Positions 1 through 9,070 of a stretch of 64,000 nucleotides of DNA are shown piece by piece. Source of the stretch: Komagataeibacter kakiaceti JCM 25156 (GTDB lineage Bacteria > Pseudomonadota > Alphaproteobacteria > Acetobacterales > Acetobacteraceae). Where the stretch lies: positions 1-64,000 of the forward strand of contig NZ_BAIO01000001.1 of the NCBI RefSeq assembly GCF_000613305.1. The letters are read 5' to 3'. The notes under the pieces were generated by a model that saw nothing but the letters and a program-made list of their open reading frames with translations, made no database searches and had not been told where the DNA came from. The stretch's first letter is position 1. Each line of letters begins with the position of its first letter. The position numbers and the translations under genes are program-made.

Positions 1-2230
1 CGCCCGCTTCCGTCGCGACGGGACCGGACCAGAGCGCGCCTTCCACCAGCCGTATCCTGATCCCGCTTCCGCCCGACATGGGGATAGCGGGTTTCCAGAG
101 CGGCAACAGCTTTGTCATCGTCGTGGACAATGCCGAGCCAATGGATGTCAGCGCCCTGCGCGGAGATGGCATTTTCTCGACACTCACCGTAACAACCCTG
201 CCTGATGCGACACTCATCCAGGTGCGCCTGCCCGACAACCGCCAGTTCTACCTGTCACAGCAGGCCGAAGGCTGGGTGCTGGGGGATCAGCTACCGCCGG
301 GAAACGATTACGGAGACAGGCGCGTCATCAACCACGGCCAACCAGCGACGGCCTCCTCTATCCGATGCGCCATCCGGGGCGTGTCCTCTCGATCAAGGAT
401 CCGGCGTCCGGCGTTCCCCTTCTTGTCGGGACATCCGCCACGGATGACGGCGGCATCCTCTCTCCCCGCAAGGGAGACGGGTATGACGTATGGCCCACGA
501 CGGAAGGCGTCATCATCGCCGTCAAATCTCCCGACATCGGTATGCGGGCGACGTCCGAGGGCGCGCTCCTGAACCGTTCCGGCAAACCCATTTCCGATAG
601 CGGGGCGGCCGTCTATGCCAGCGATGTTGACCTGAAATGGCTCGGGCTGCGGAACCTGACAGACCAGGCACTGGAAAAACGTTTCCATAACGCGATCATA
701 GCGGCCGCGGATTCAGAACCCGCGCAGCGTTTCGCCCGCCGTCTCGAAGCCGCTCAGGCGGCGTTCAGTCTCGGGAGTTTCGTGGAGGCGCGCGGTATCC
801 TGACCGTCGCTCTTGAAGACGACCCCGAAGAAATTTCACGGCCTGATGTCAAATTCCTTCTGGCCGCGTCCGAACTGCTGAGCGGCAACACGGAAGGGGC
901 TTCCCTGCTCAAGGGGCCATGGCCGGACAGCCAGCAGCGCGCCACACAGGTATGGCGCGGGCTTTATTTCATTTCCACAGGCGGCCATGACGCGGAAGCG
1001 GCCCATCTGCTTGCGCGGGATTTCACCCGGCTGAAAAATTATCCCCTGCCCGTAAGCGAAACCATTCTTCCCGGCGTCGCCGAGGAGATCGGGCGCTACG
1101 GATCGGAAGAGGATCTGATCGCACTGAATGAGATGCCGCCCGGCTCTCCCTACCAGCTTGCCACTGCGTTCCGTGAGCTGCGCATGGGCAAACGCGATCA
1201 GGCCCATGCGGCTTTCCACAAGCTTGCGACGGACAAGAACCCGCTCGTTGCCGAGAAAGCGCTTGAGCAGGTTACCTCGCTGGACTTGGCGGATGGCAGC
1301 ATCTCGTCCGCCGCCGCGGCCAATGCGCTTGATTCCATCATCCCGATGCCCGTCTGGCAGGCCGGGAAGCGACCGTACGCCTTCTTCAGGCTGACGCCTA
1401 TCTGGCACAGGCCAGTGGAGCGACGCCCTTGCCGCCATTGACCGCGCGCAGACGGCCTATCCGCCGGCATTGGGTAGCGTGGTCATGCCGCTCCTGTTCC
1501 AGACCCTGGCCAAGATAGCCAGCGCCGGCGCGAAGGAGACGGACAAGGACAATCTCCTGCATGATGCGGCCATGCTGCGCTCACATGTGCCCCAATTGCC
1601 GCCAGGAACGCAAAAGGCTGAAATTCTGCTGGCCTACGGGAAAATGCTGCTTTCACTCGGCTTGCCAGATGAGGCCGCCCAGGCTTTTTCCGACGCGATC
1701 CCGATGCTTGATTCCGCCCCCCTGCGCGCCCTTGCCGGAGAGGGGCTGGCCAGCGCCGATATCGAGCGCCAACTGCCACAGGAGGCGACAGAGGCACTGG
1801 AAAGAACGGATGATCCGGCCTTTCCGATGACATAAAGGGGGACAGACGCAGGATACAGGCCCGGATCGCCCTGACGAGTGGAAATCAGGCCGCGACCCTT
1901 TCCCTCCTCAAGGGGGATACGAATGTGGCTTCTCTTGACATGAGTGCCCGCATTTATGAAGGGAACGGCCAATGGGGGGCCGCGACAAACGAAGTGCGCA
2001 AGATGGTGGTCGCCGAAATCCCACAACAGGGCGATCTGACCAAAGCACAGCAGAATCTGGCCCTGCGCCTGGCGTCGGACGCCACTCAGGCGGAAGATCT
2101 TTCCACGCTGGACTGGATCGCCAGCCGGATTGGTAACCGGCAGATGGATGATAGTGGGCCGGTGTTCAATTTGCTGACGAAGCGTGATGGTGCACCACTC
2201 AAGGTCACGTCAAACGCAGAGCCCCAATAA
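1..2230 (+). pseudogene. TPR-like protein of the flagellar locus, 5' end outside window, reading frame broken
   Basis: One long gene is visible as successive reading-frame pieces: frame 3 from the window edge to about 350, frame 2 from about 345 to 1365, frame 1 to about 1417, frame 3 to 1835, then frame 2 to the stop at 2230. The first ~95 residues look beta-rich (alternating hydrophobic strands, as in AMIN-like domains); the rest is Ala/Leu/Glu-rich helical-repeat sequence typical of TPR-type scaffolds. Large proteins of this layout are known next to flagellar genes in Rhodospirillales, but a precise role is not established. Each of the four frame changes fits loss of one base from a G or C run (e.g. 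near 1367 and 1417). No signal peptide can be judged because the N-terminus is missing. Family assignment is tentative. Confidence 0.55.
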
Positions 2231-2254
2231 GGCTTAGACCTGCCAAATGACGGT

Positions 2255-3073
2255 TCAATAGCCCGGAATAAAGTATTTCCACCCGGCCAAATGGGGCATG
2301 TTCTGCGCCAGCAGGGTCAGCGCCAGGCTCAGCGCGAATGATGGCCCCATGGGCTGAACCCAGGCGCTATCAGGCCCGTGGAGATAGACAGGCCGTGTCG
2401 CCTGAATGCGGAAATGACGCATGGCGATACAGAACAGCCAATGCAGGAACGCGGTAACAAGAAGAAAAGTCGATATATTCTCGACCCCTACCCACGCGCC
2501 ACAGGCGGCCGCCATGGTGAGATCTCCCCCCGATAGAAAATTGGCCCGGAGTGAAATGGAGATGAAAACAAGGGCCAGTGACGTTGCCACCCATGCGACC
2601 GTGGCCCCAAGAATGGCCCCGTTCGGGTTGTCCCGCATCAGGCTGACCAGCAGACCCGTCAGAAGCATGGGAATCAGGACATAATTGGGTAGCCAGCCTT
2701 CCCGGCGATCCAGAAGGGCCGCCAGACAGGCAAAATTGAGCGCAATAATATCGGCTGACGCCGCGAGCGGGGGCATACAGGCCAGAAACGCGATGGCGAG
2801 GGACGCGGTAAGAAGGCAGGCCGCCGTTATTTCCCGTTTCCATTGGGGTATCGCGGCAGTCGGCCTGCCCCGTATTCCGCCGATGACCGGCAACCAGCGC
2901 AACAGGGTCCGATAAAACAGTATCGAGACCGGAAACCAGATCGCCACGCAGATACCGGCAGTGGAAACCCTGCTATCGCGCGCCAGAATACTCCATATGA
3001 TCATAACCACCATCGCTGCGGCAGCCAGGAGCTTATCGCCCATCTCGGATTGCCAGTCCCCATTACCGCCCAT
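2255..3073 (-). CDS. A24-family prepilin peptidase-like membrane protein
   Basis: 272-residue polytopic membrane protein. Two aspartate motifs of A24 prepilin peptidases are visible: LLDRREGWLPN (about residues 139-149) and SGGDLTMAAACGAWVG (about 179-194), which match the D...(W)LPN and GxGDxxxxxxxGAWxG signatures of the catalytic pair. Known members cleave type IV prepilin leaders and sometimes N-methylate them. The second motif has SGGD where FGxGD or GGGD is usual, so activity is likely but not certain. It lies convergent to the TPR-like gene and divergent from flgB. No pilin or pilus assembly gene is visible in the window, so its substrate must be elsewhere. Confidence 0.75.
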   Translation of the reverse strand: MGGNGDWQSEMGDKLLAAAAMVVMIIWSILARDSRVSTAGICVAIWFPVSILFYRTLLRWLPVIGGIRGRPTAAIPQWKREITAACLLTASLAIAFLACMPPLAASADIIALNFACLAALLDRREGWLPNYVLIPMLLTGLLVSLMRDNPNGAILGATVAWVATSLALVFISISLRANFLSGGDLTMAAACGAWVGVENISTFLLVTAFLHWLFCIAMRHFRIQATRPVYLHGPDSAWVQPMGPSFALSLALTLLAQNMPHLAGWKYFIPGY

Positions 3074-3283
3074 GCAAATGACCCGTGTCAGTTGCGAACC
3101 TGATTAGCCATAACGTCGGGAGGGCTGAATGTCATGGCTCGATGGTGATGAATTTGACGATAATCTTGCGTCTTTCAGGAAACTATGGCTATCAGATCAA
3201 TTGATCGCTATCCTTGCAACCAAAGCATGTTGCGCCGATACCATCGCGGGCATCGGATTGGAACGGAAAGGAGCCGACATCGT

Positions 3284-3697
3284 ATGCTGGAAGCCTTGTC
3301 ATCCGCTGCGGGATCAGCCCATGGTGGAACGGATCTGTTCAATCTGGCCGAGCGCAGGATGAACTGGCTTGAAAGCCGTGAATCCACGCTTGCCGGCAAT
3401 GTCGCCAATGCGAACACGCCCGGTTACGTGCCAAAGGACAGCGCCCCGTTCCAGGGTGTGTTGCAAAACCAGATGACCATGATGCTTGCCCAGACCGAGC
3501 CGGGGCATATGGCAGGACACGTGGAACCCACCCGGACGGACCGGTCCAATAGCAGCACATCGCCAGACAAGAACGAGGTCACGCTTGAGGACGAGCTGGA
3601 AAAGATAGCTTCCACCAACGACGACCAGCTTTTCGCAACAACGGTGTACACGCGTTACATGTCGATGTTCTCGACAGCGCTGGGAACGTCCTCTTAA
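3284..3697 (+). CDS. flgB: flagellar basal-body rod protein FlgB
   Basis: 137-residue proximal rod subunit of the flagellar basal body, exported through the flagellar type III apparatus. The N-terminal rod signature is clear: an amphipathic helix, then GNVANANTPGYVPKD (about residues 35-49). The C-terminal helix ends with the pattern LFATTVYTRYMSMF. I placed the start at the ATG at 3284, because a GGAAAGGAG ribosome site lies about 11 bases upstream; the longer open frame from 3185 has no homologous N-terminus. flgC follows after 15 bases, so the two are co-transcribed. Length is normal for the family (about 130-140). Confidence 0.93.
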   Translation: MLEALSSAAGSAHGGTDLFNLAERRMNWLESRESTLAGNVANANTPGYVPKDSAPFQGVLQNQMTMMLAQTEPGHMAGHVEPTRTDRSNSSTSPDKNEVTLEDELEKIASTNDDQLFATTVYTRYMSMFSTALGTSS

Positions 3698-3712
3698 TAG
3701 CGGGAACGGGAT

Positions 3713-4120
3713 ATGGACTTCTCAAATACCCTGGAAGTATCCGCCGACGGCATGCGCGCGCAGTCGGAGCGGTTGCGCATCGCCGCGGAAAACCTTGCCA
3801 ATAAGGACACGACCGGCTCAACGCCCGGAGCCGACCCGTATCGACGCAAAACGGTTACATTCAAGGAGAGTCTAGACCACGCAAGCGGCACCTCCACCGT
3901 GAAGATCAAGGAAATCGGGCACGATAATACCCCCTTTGAGACACGGTATGACCCCTCGCATCCAGCTGCGGATTCAAAAGGCTATGTGAAGGTATCGAAT
4001 GTGAATTCGATGATGGAAATCATGGATACGCATGAAGCCCAGCATTCATATGAAGCCAACCTCAACACCCTGCAAATCACCCGCACCATGCTGACGCGCA
4101 CCATAAACCTTATGAAATAA
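3713..4120 (+). CDS. flgC: flagellar basal-body rod protein FlgC
   Basis: 135-residue rod protein acting next to FlgB in the proximal rod. It shows the family features: RIAAENLANKDTTG (about residues 21-34), DPYRRKTVTF (about 41-50), and the conserved C-terminal helix NSMMEIMDTHEAQHSYEANL, which ends in the rod/hook dimer region. A GGGA ribosome site precedes the ATG. In many alphaproteobacteria fliE follows flgC directly; here fliE is near 63.4 kb on the other strand, and flaF is the next gene. The frame is intact. Confidence 0.95.
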   Translation: MDFSNTLEVSADGMRAQSERLRIAAENLANKDTTGSTPGADPYRRKTVTFKESLDHASGTSTVKIKEIGHDNTPFETRYDPSHPAADSKGYVKVSNVNSMMEIMDTHEAQHSYEANLNTLQITRTMLTRTINLMK

Positions 4121-4398
4121 CCGAGGATTTCTGGCGTCCGTTCCCTGCTGGCACCAACATCCTGACAGGTTCCAGACCTGTATGATCAGGCGGCCCCTCC
4201 TCAGATGCTCCCGGCAGGCCCCTTGAGAAGATTTTACTTCCGTCTCTTTTATTGGTTTCGGACAGAACTGTTCTTTCAATGTGTATCGGTACGATATCAT
4301 ATTAATGGTTTGGTGAAGGGCTGGTCAGGGTTGTCAGTCAGGTATAAAATACCTGTTACGTGTAAGACGGTATTCCATAACGGACGGCAGATGGTGCG

Positions 4399-4800
4399 AT
4401 GATGATTCACCCCGCGATGAAAGCCTATCAGAGCATTGCGCAATCTTCCCTGACAGGCCGGGAAGCCGACGCGGCATGTTTCAGACTGCTTATCGATGAG
4501 CTTGAAGCCGCGGCTTCCAGTCCAGACCAGAATGTGCGCAGAAAAGCTCTGGCCAAGCATCAGAGCCTCTGGTCAATGATCATGAAAGCGAACACTCTGG
4601 ATACAGGGGTTGTCGCCCTGGAAGATCGCGAATTATTCGTTACCCTCGCGGACAAGGCCCAGAAATATGGTATTCTGGCCACCCTGAAACCAGAACTTTC
4701 CCTCGCTCCCCTTATCCAGATTGCACAGGATATTCTGGAAGGTCTGGAATCCGCTCCCGCCGAGAGCGAACCGGTATTCAGCACAGACGGTATGTTCTAG
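4399..4800 (+). CDS. flaF: flagellar biosynthesis regulator FlaF
   Basis: 133-residue protein resembling the alphaproteobacterial FlaF family, which acts with FlbT in control of flagellin synthesis or secretion. Family-like features are the N-terminal AYQSIAQSSLTGREADA segment (about residues 9-25), a helix of the form FRLLIDELEAA, and a KHQSLWSMIM motif (about 54-63) that matches the conserved N..LW position. The C-terminal ~35 residues are acidic and unlike the core. No flbT or flagellin gene is in the window. The start could be 4399 or the next ATG at 4402. It lies 280 bases after flgC, so it may have its own promoter. Confidence 0.75.
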   Translation: MMIHPAMKAYQSIAQSSLTGREADAACFRLLIDELEAAASSPDQNVRRKALAKHQSLWSMIMKANTLDTGVVALEDRELFVTLADKAQKYGILATLKPELSLAPLIQIAQDILEGLESAPAESEPVFSTDGMF

Positions 4801-5259
4801 ATATCGGAGCAGGGATAACCCGCTTCAGAAGAACCCCCATCAGCGCACGGCAGCCGCATGGTTAATCCATAGGGTAGAAGCTCTACCCAGGCGTTATCCA
4901 ATGATCTGGCAGGGGGAAAGGCCAGTCAATTTACCCGAGTGATTTGGGGAGGGACGCAGGACATAGCGTTGCCGAACTTTGCAACATATTGGAATATATA
5001 TATTTTATATATTTCCGTGCGATGTAAAATTCATGGCGATAGACAATCATGCAGGGTCGCAACAGGCTTCATGACCACATATCGAGCCAAACATAAGCTG
5101 GATCTACCCGATCAGTTTATGTTCAGGCCACTCCATATGAAATGGCTCTGCCTACTGGACCAGAATCTCATAACAACCTATTCCAGCTAAATGGTCTCCA
5201 TCCATTCTGGATGGTCACTATGATTTACCGCGTCGATAGAGAAGGCTATTTCCGCTATT
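4801..5259. other. 459-bp region without a recognised gene
   Basis: Short open frames here have no recognisable products. The stretch is more AT-rich than the flagellar block to its left and leads into the AT-rich gene at 5260, so it probably contains that gene's promoter and marks a change in sequence origin. Confidence 0.4.
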
Positions 5260-6384
5260 ATGAAAGTTGCATTTCTTTACATTGCCGAAGCCTACCAATG
5301 CTATCATGGCGCATCAATAGCGGCCGAACTGTCTCATTATCCGAATGTCGAGATTGTAATCTATTATAATGACCCGGCGTGCCTGCCTCATTTAAAATCC
5401 CTGGAACGTGGCGCGAATACAAAAAAAATAACATATAAAAGACTGCGCAGATCTCCTTTTATTACTATTGCACAATCCATAAAAAAAGCGGGGCTTCTTA
5501 AGCCCCATATTATGAAATACAATGCTGAAGAACTGAATCAATACGACGCTATAGTTGCCGTTGAAAATACGGCGGCATGGCTGCGTGATTTTGGTGTTAC
5601 CCATCCCAAACTCATTTTAAACCCGCATGGTTCTGGTGATCGTAAGAATCCCACCGATGAACTCATGCCGAATTTCGATCTGGTCCTGGTCTCCGGACAA
5701 CAGAAGGCCGATGATTTCCTGACACGAAAACTCATACGACCCGATGGCCATGCCGTTACTGGCTACGTGAAATATGACATGTGCGAGGGATGGCATGATC
5801 GGAATAAATCATTATTTCCAAATAAAAAACCTATCGTCATATACAACCCACATTACGAGACCGGATTTAATTCCATGCCAAGGTTTCTTGGCCCCATGCT
5901 GGAAGGTTTCAGAAGACAAAATGATTTCAATCTGATTGTCGCGCCACACATCAAAATGTATCGGCGTAGTTATGGTATTGCCCCCAGACTTCTGGAAATG
6001 AAAAGCAGACCCAACATATTGATTGATACACGCTCCAAAAAACTACTGGATATGACATACACGACGGCTGCGGATATTTACGTTGGGGACCTGAGCAGTC
6101 AAATCTATGAATTCCTGATGCGCCCACGGCCTTGCGTGTTCCTGAATACCGCGCGGGTTGAATGGCGCGACAATCCATTTTTTCGGCATTGGCAGTATGG
6201 TGATGTGGTTGATGATCCGAAAGATCTTATGGCCGCAATACGCGCGGCTCCATCGCGCCATTATCTTTACCGGGATTTACAAAAAGAAATGGCTGAACGC
6301 ACATTAGGCCAGATGAAAACAGGCGCATCACGTCGATGCGCCAAGGCAATAATGGATTTTCTTAATCAAAAAAAAGATAAATAA
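5260..6384 (+). CDS. TagF-like CDP-glycerol/polyol glycerophosphotransferase family protein
   Basis: 374-residue cytosolic or membrane-associated GT-B-fold protein. The C-terminal half carries the pattern of CDP-glycerol:poly(glycerophosphate) transferases: YNPHYETGF (about residues 195-203), LIVAPHIKM (about 226-234) and VGDLSSQIYEFLMRPRPCVF (about 277-296), corresponding to the family's K-x-HP and D-x-S-S-x-x-x-E/D-F motifs. Known members move glycerol- or ribitol-phosphate from CDP-polyols to teichoic acids or other glycans. The acceptor cannot be read from the sequence. It is AT-rich relative to its neighbours, suggesting transfer. It lies between flaF and the partition genes. A second TagF-like protein is at 54245-55645. 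Confidence 0.7.
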   Translation: MKVAFLYIAEAYQCYHGASIAAELSHYPNVEIVIYYNDPACLPHLKSLERGANTKKITYKRLRRSPFITIAQSIKKAGLLKPHIMKYNAEELNQYDAIVAVENTAAWLRDFGVTHPKLILNPHGSGDRKNPTDELMPNFDLVLVSGQQKADDFLTRKLIRPDGHAVTGYVKYDMCEGWHDRNKSLFPNKKPIVIYNPHYETGFNSMPRFLGPMLEGFRRQNDFNLIVAPHIKMYRRSYGIAPRLLEMKSRPNILIDTRSKKLLDMTYTTAADIYVGDLSSQIYEFLMRPRPCVFLNTARVEWRDNPFFRHWQYGDVVDDPKDLMAAIRAAPSRHYLYRDLQKEMAERTLGQMKTGASRRCAKAIMDFLNQKKDK

Positions 6385-6814
6385 TAAGTCCAAGATATTT
6401 ATATGTAATGTCTTTGTTTAAAAGAGCAGGCCATATCAGGACAGGCCATTAAACGCCGACAAACCCGTACCAGCGACTAGCCTCATATCCCAGCTCACCG
6501 CAGGGGTATCGCGTTGTCCGCTGCTCTGCGCAATCGTAAATGGTGTCTCAGAAACCGTGCACCTGTCAGCTTTATGAGCCACAGAGGCACTTTCTCTTTT
6601 CCTAAGTCTTATGTCGACGGTTCACCAGAATTTATACCCGGTCGTAACAAAAAATACTCCGTTTCTGGCTGCATACACCGCAGGGCATAAGGCCCCCGAC
6701 TGCTTTTGCCAACCTGACGCGGCCTGTTGACTGTTGAGTGTTGACTGTTGAGTGTTGACTGTTGAGTGTTGATGGTGTGAAGTCGGATTATTCTCACGGC
6801 ATGCGAGGCTCTCT
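6385..6814. other. region upstream of parA
   Basis: No gene recognised. The last ~90 bases before parA carry a three-copy 14-bp direct repeat (listed separately), as expected for a partition operator/centromere or a promoter bound by ParA or ParB. The minus-strand open frame across the repeat encodes only a Gln/Ser/Thr repeat and is not a gene. Confidence 0.5.
6725..6772. repeat. three tandem 14-bp repeats plus a partial copy upstream of parA
   Basis: The unit TGTTGACTGTTGAG occurs at 6725-6738, 6739-6752 and 6753-6766 without mismatch, followed by a partial TGTTGA at 6767-6772. The array ends 42 bases before the parA start. Each unit itself contains two TGTTGA steps. Position and regularity suggest a site for the N-terminal HTH of ParA (autoregulation) or a centromere for ParB; which of these is inference. 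Confidence 0.85.
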
Positions 6815-7840
6815 ATGTCCGCCTTCAAATCTATCCGCGCCCAGCTTGGTTTATCGCAAACCCAGTTAAAAGATCTCCTCAATGAGCGACTGCAACGTAA
6901 TTATGATCGGCATACGATTTCGCGATGGGAGAACGGAAAACAATCCATACCTCAGGATGTCACAACCGAACTCCAGGCGCTGGCAGAACGCAAGCCGCAG
7001 GATACAAGAGTTATAACCTTCGCAAATCAGAAAGGCGGTGTTGGAAAAACGACCAGCGCTCTTAACATCGGATTTGCGCTGACAAGACTGAATTACAGGG
7101 TACTTCTCATTGATGCGGACCCGCAGGCCAGTGCGACTTCGGCTCTCATAGGGAATGATATCGTACCCATATATCGCAATGGTCGTACGTTGGATGCATC
7201 ACTGCTCAAGGATGTTCCCTTCGCTGATGTGATCTTACCCAAGGGCACCGAACTTTCATCCGGCCGACAGCTCCCGTTTGCTTTCGCACCCAGCCATATA
7301 GATCTGGCCGAAGTCGATGTGCGTCGTGAACCGGGCACGGAAGGTTTGCTGAGAGAGGCGATTTCCTCAGTCAGATCTTCCTATGATTTTATTATCATTG
7401 ATAGTCCGCCCCATTTGGGGTTCCTTACATGGATGGCTCTAACGGCGGCTCATGCCGTGTACATACCCGTCCGAACAGAACCCTATGATGTAATGGGGGT
7501 GAATCTGATCCTGGATACAATTTCCAAAGTCCATCGCCGCTCCAACCCCAGATTACGAATAGGCGGTGTCATTCCTACCCAGTTTTCCCAGACACAATAC
7601 GTTGACATCGGCATCGTCACGCATCTTATCGAGGTGTTGAAAGGGCGCACGGAAATTCTGGAACCGGTTCCCAGCAGTACGGCCTATAGCAATGCTGCTT
7701 GGGCTTCGAAAATACCTGCTGAGCTAACCCCACGTAACCCCGCCATACAGCCGTATATACGCCTTGCAGAAGCAATTGCGAACGGGACAGCCCCGATCAA
7801 GGCATCCGACATTCTGTCCACGGCAATCGCATCGGAGTAA
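6815..7840 (+). CDS. parA: plasmid partition ATPase ParA (type Ia, with N-terminal HTH)
   Basis: 341 residues. An N-terminal helix-turn-helix (about 1-60, IRAQLGLSQTQLKDLL... ISRWENGK) precedes the ParA ATPase. The deviant Walker A KGGVGKTT is at about 73-80, the A' motif VLLIDADPQ at about 95-103 and the Walker B YDFIIIDSPPH at about 189-199. The protein drives plasmid segregation on the nucleoid together with ParB. Type Ia ParA proteins repress their own promoter through the N-terminal domain; the 14-bp repeats just upstream are candidate sites. parB follows after 4 bases. Confidence 0.93.
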   Translation: MSAFKSIRAQLGLSQTQLKDLLNERLQRNYDRHTISRWENGKQSIPQDVTTELQALAERKPQDTRVITFANQKGGVGKTTSALNIGFALTRLNYRVLLIDADPQASATSALIGNDIVPIYRNGRTLDASLLKDVPFADVILPKGTELSSGRQLPFAFAPSHIDLAEVDVRREPGTEGLLREAISSVRSSYDFIIIDSPPHLGFLTWMALTAAHAVYIPVRTEPYDVMGVNLILDTISKVHRRSNPRLRIGGVIPTQFSQTQYVDIGIVTHLIEVLKGRTEILEPVPSSTAYSNAAWASKIPAELTPRNPAIQPYIRLAEAIANGTAPIKASDILSTAIASE

Positions 7841-7844
7841 TCTC

Positions 7845-8741
7845 ATGACACGGCGTTTCAAGGCACGCGGGGCTTCCCCCTTTCTTACGGCGCAGGCAGG
7901 CCTGATGAGTAAGGTTGAAACACCTTTCCTAAACGCAAGCCAGTTCAATCACACTTTTGAAGTCGCGCTGGATAAAGTCTCAGCAGATCCATCGCAGCCG
8001 AGAAAGACATTTGATCAGCAGGAACTCGACCAACTGGCTGAATCCTTCAGGCTACATGGGCAGCTTCAACCCATTCTACTGCGTCCTGAACCGGAAAAAG
8101 ACGGAGAATGGATTATTGTAGCGGGGGAACGTCGCTGGCGTGCCGCCGTCCAGCTCGGCTGGCCCGCACTTCTTGCAATGGAACATATTGGCGACCATGA
8201 GAGCGCCAGTCTGGTCGAAAATCTGTTGAGAGTAGACCTGTCCGCAGTTGATGAAGCACGCGGCTTCAAGAAACTCATGGACCATAACAATTGGTCACAG
8301 AGTGAAATGGCGCGACAGTTAGGGTTAAGTCAGCCGCGGATCAATCGATCCTTGCGTATACTCGAACTGCCCGATGAGTTTCTGGAAAAAGCGTCCGAGT
8401 TACGCATTCCTGTGAATGTTCTCGTCTCGATTGCCAGGGAAAACGATAGCACTCAACAGAATTCACTTATGCAGCAGGCCATGGAGGGAGATCTCACTGT
8501 TTCCGTGGCTAATGAGTCACGGAAAACCAAGGCAGACCCGGCATCGCCCAAAATCCTGAGAGCATCGTCTGCCGAATGGAAGAAAAATTTAACTTCGTCT
8601 ATTAAGGCGATCAAACGATTTTCCCGGCAATGCAGTGAAATGCCGCATGAATCCATTAGCCTGTCACAAGATGACCGCAACGCCCTTGAATCTGCACGGG
8701 CCGCTATTGATCTTCTATTATCCGAAACCAATCCTGAATAG
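7845..8741 (+). CDS. parB: partition protein ParB
   Basis: 298 residues. It carries the ParB/sulfiredoxin-like N-terminal domain (about 40-130) with the CTP-binding motif GERRWRAA (about 95-102), then an HTH (WSQSEMARQLGLSQPRINRSL, about 150-170) for parS binding, and a C-terminal part likely to dimerise. I chose the ATG at 7845 because it is preceded by CGGAG at a 7-base spacing and follows the parA stop directly; the longer frame from 7764 overlaps parA. A perfect palindrome with a T-run follows the gene. Confidence 0.92.
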   Translation: MTRRFKARGASPFLTAQAGLMSKVETPFLNASQFNHTFEVALDKVSADPSQPRKTFDQQELDQLAESFRLHGQLQPILLRPEPEKDGEWIIVAGERRWRAAVQLGWPALLAMEHIGDHESASLVENLLRVDLSAVDEARGFKKLMDHNNWSQSEMARQLGLSQPRINRSLRILELPDEFLEKASELRIPVNVLVSIARENDSTQQNSLMQQAMEGDLTVSVANESRKTKADPASPKILRASSAEWKKNLTSSIKAIKRFSRQCSEMPHESISLSQDDRNALESARAAIDLLLSETNPE

Positions 8742-8771
8742 GATCACTCCCGTCATCTGACAGATAGCGGC

Positions 8772-8804
8772 ATCCGCTATGCAACGTTGCATAGCGGATT
8801 TTTT
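8772..8804 (+). terminator. perfect 28-bp palindrome with T-run after parB (terminator, possible parS)
   Basis: Bases 8772-8799 form a perfect 28-bp palindrome centred on GCAAC|GTTGC, followed by six T residues. As RNA it gives a strong hairpin plus U-tract, i.e. a Rho-independent terminator for parAB. A perfect symmetric site beside parB could also be a parS centromere; the two uses are not exclusive. Confidence 0.75.
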
Positions 8805-9070
8805 ATGCATGAAAGAAACCCGGATTCAGCCATAGCCGTGACGTAATCCCCGTTTACATTCACCTGAAAGGGAAATTCCCTGTTTGTGCGGCTGAGAGTT
8901 GAAGTGATAAAATGGATAAACATGCTAGCGGACATCCTCTCATCAACAACCGTATATTACAGGACATTTTGTGTAGGAATTTGGCCGAATAACCTGACGG
9001 GGTTCAAATTTAACCCTACATCATATTAATATGAGAGCGTATATTATTATAAAATGGGAGATATCTGGAA

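Noticed and set aside
6725..6772. Possible CRISPR-like array
   Set aside because: Repeats are 14 bp and directly joined without spacers; no cas genes in the window.
6622..6882. Minus-strand open frame with Gln/Ser/Thr repeats
   Set aside because: It is only the translation of the 14-bp DNA repeat upstream of parA; no start site and no family.
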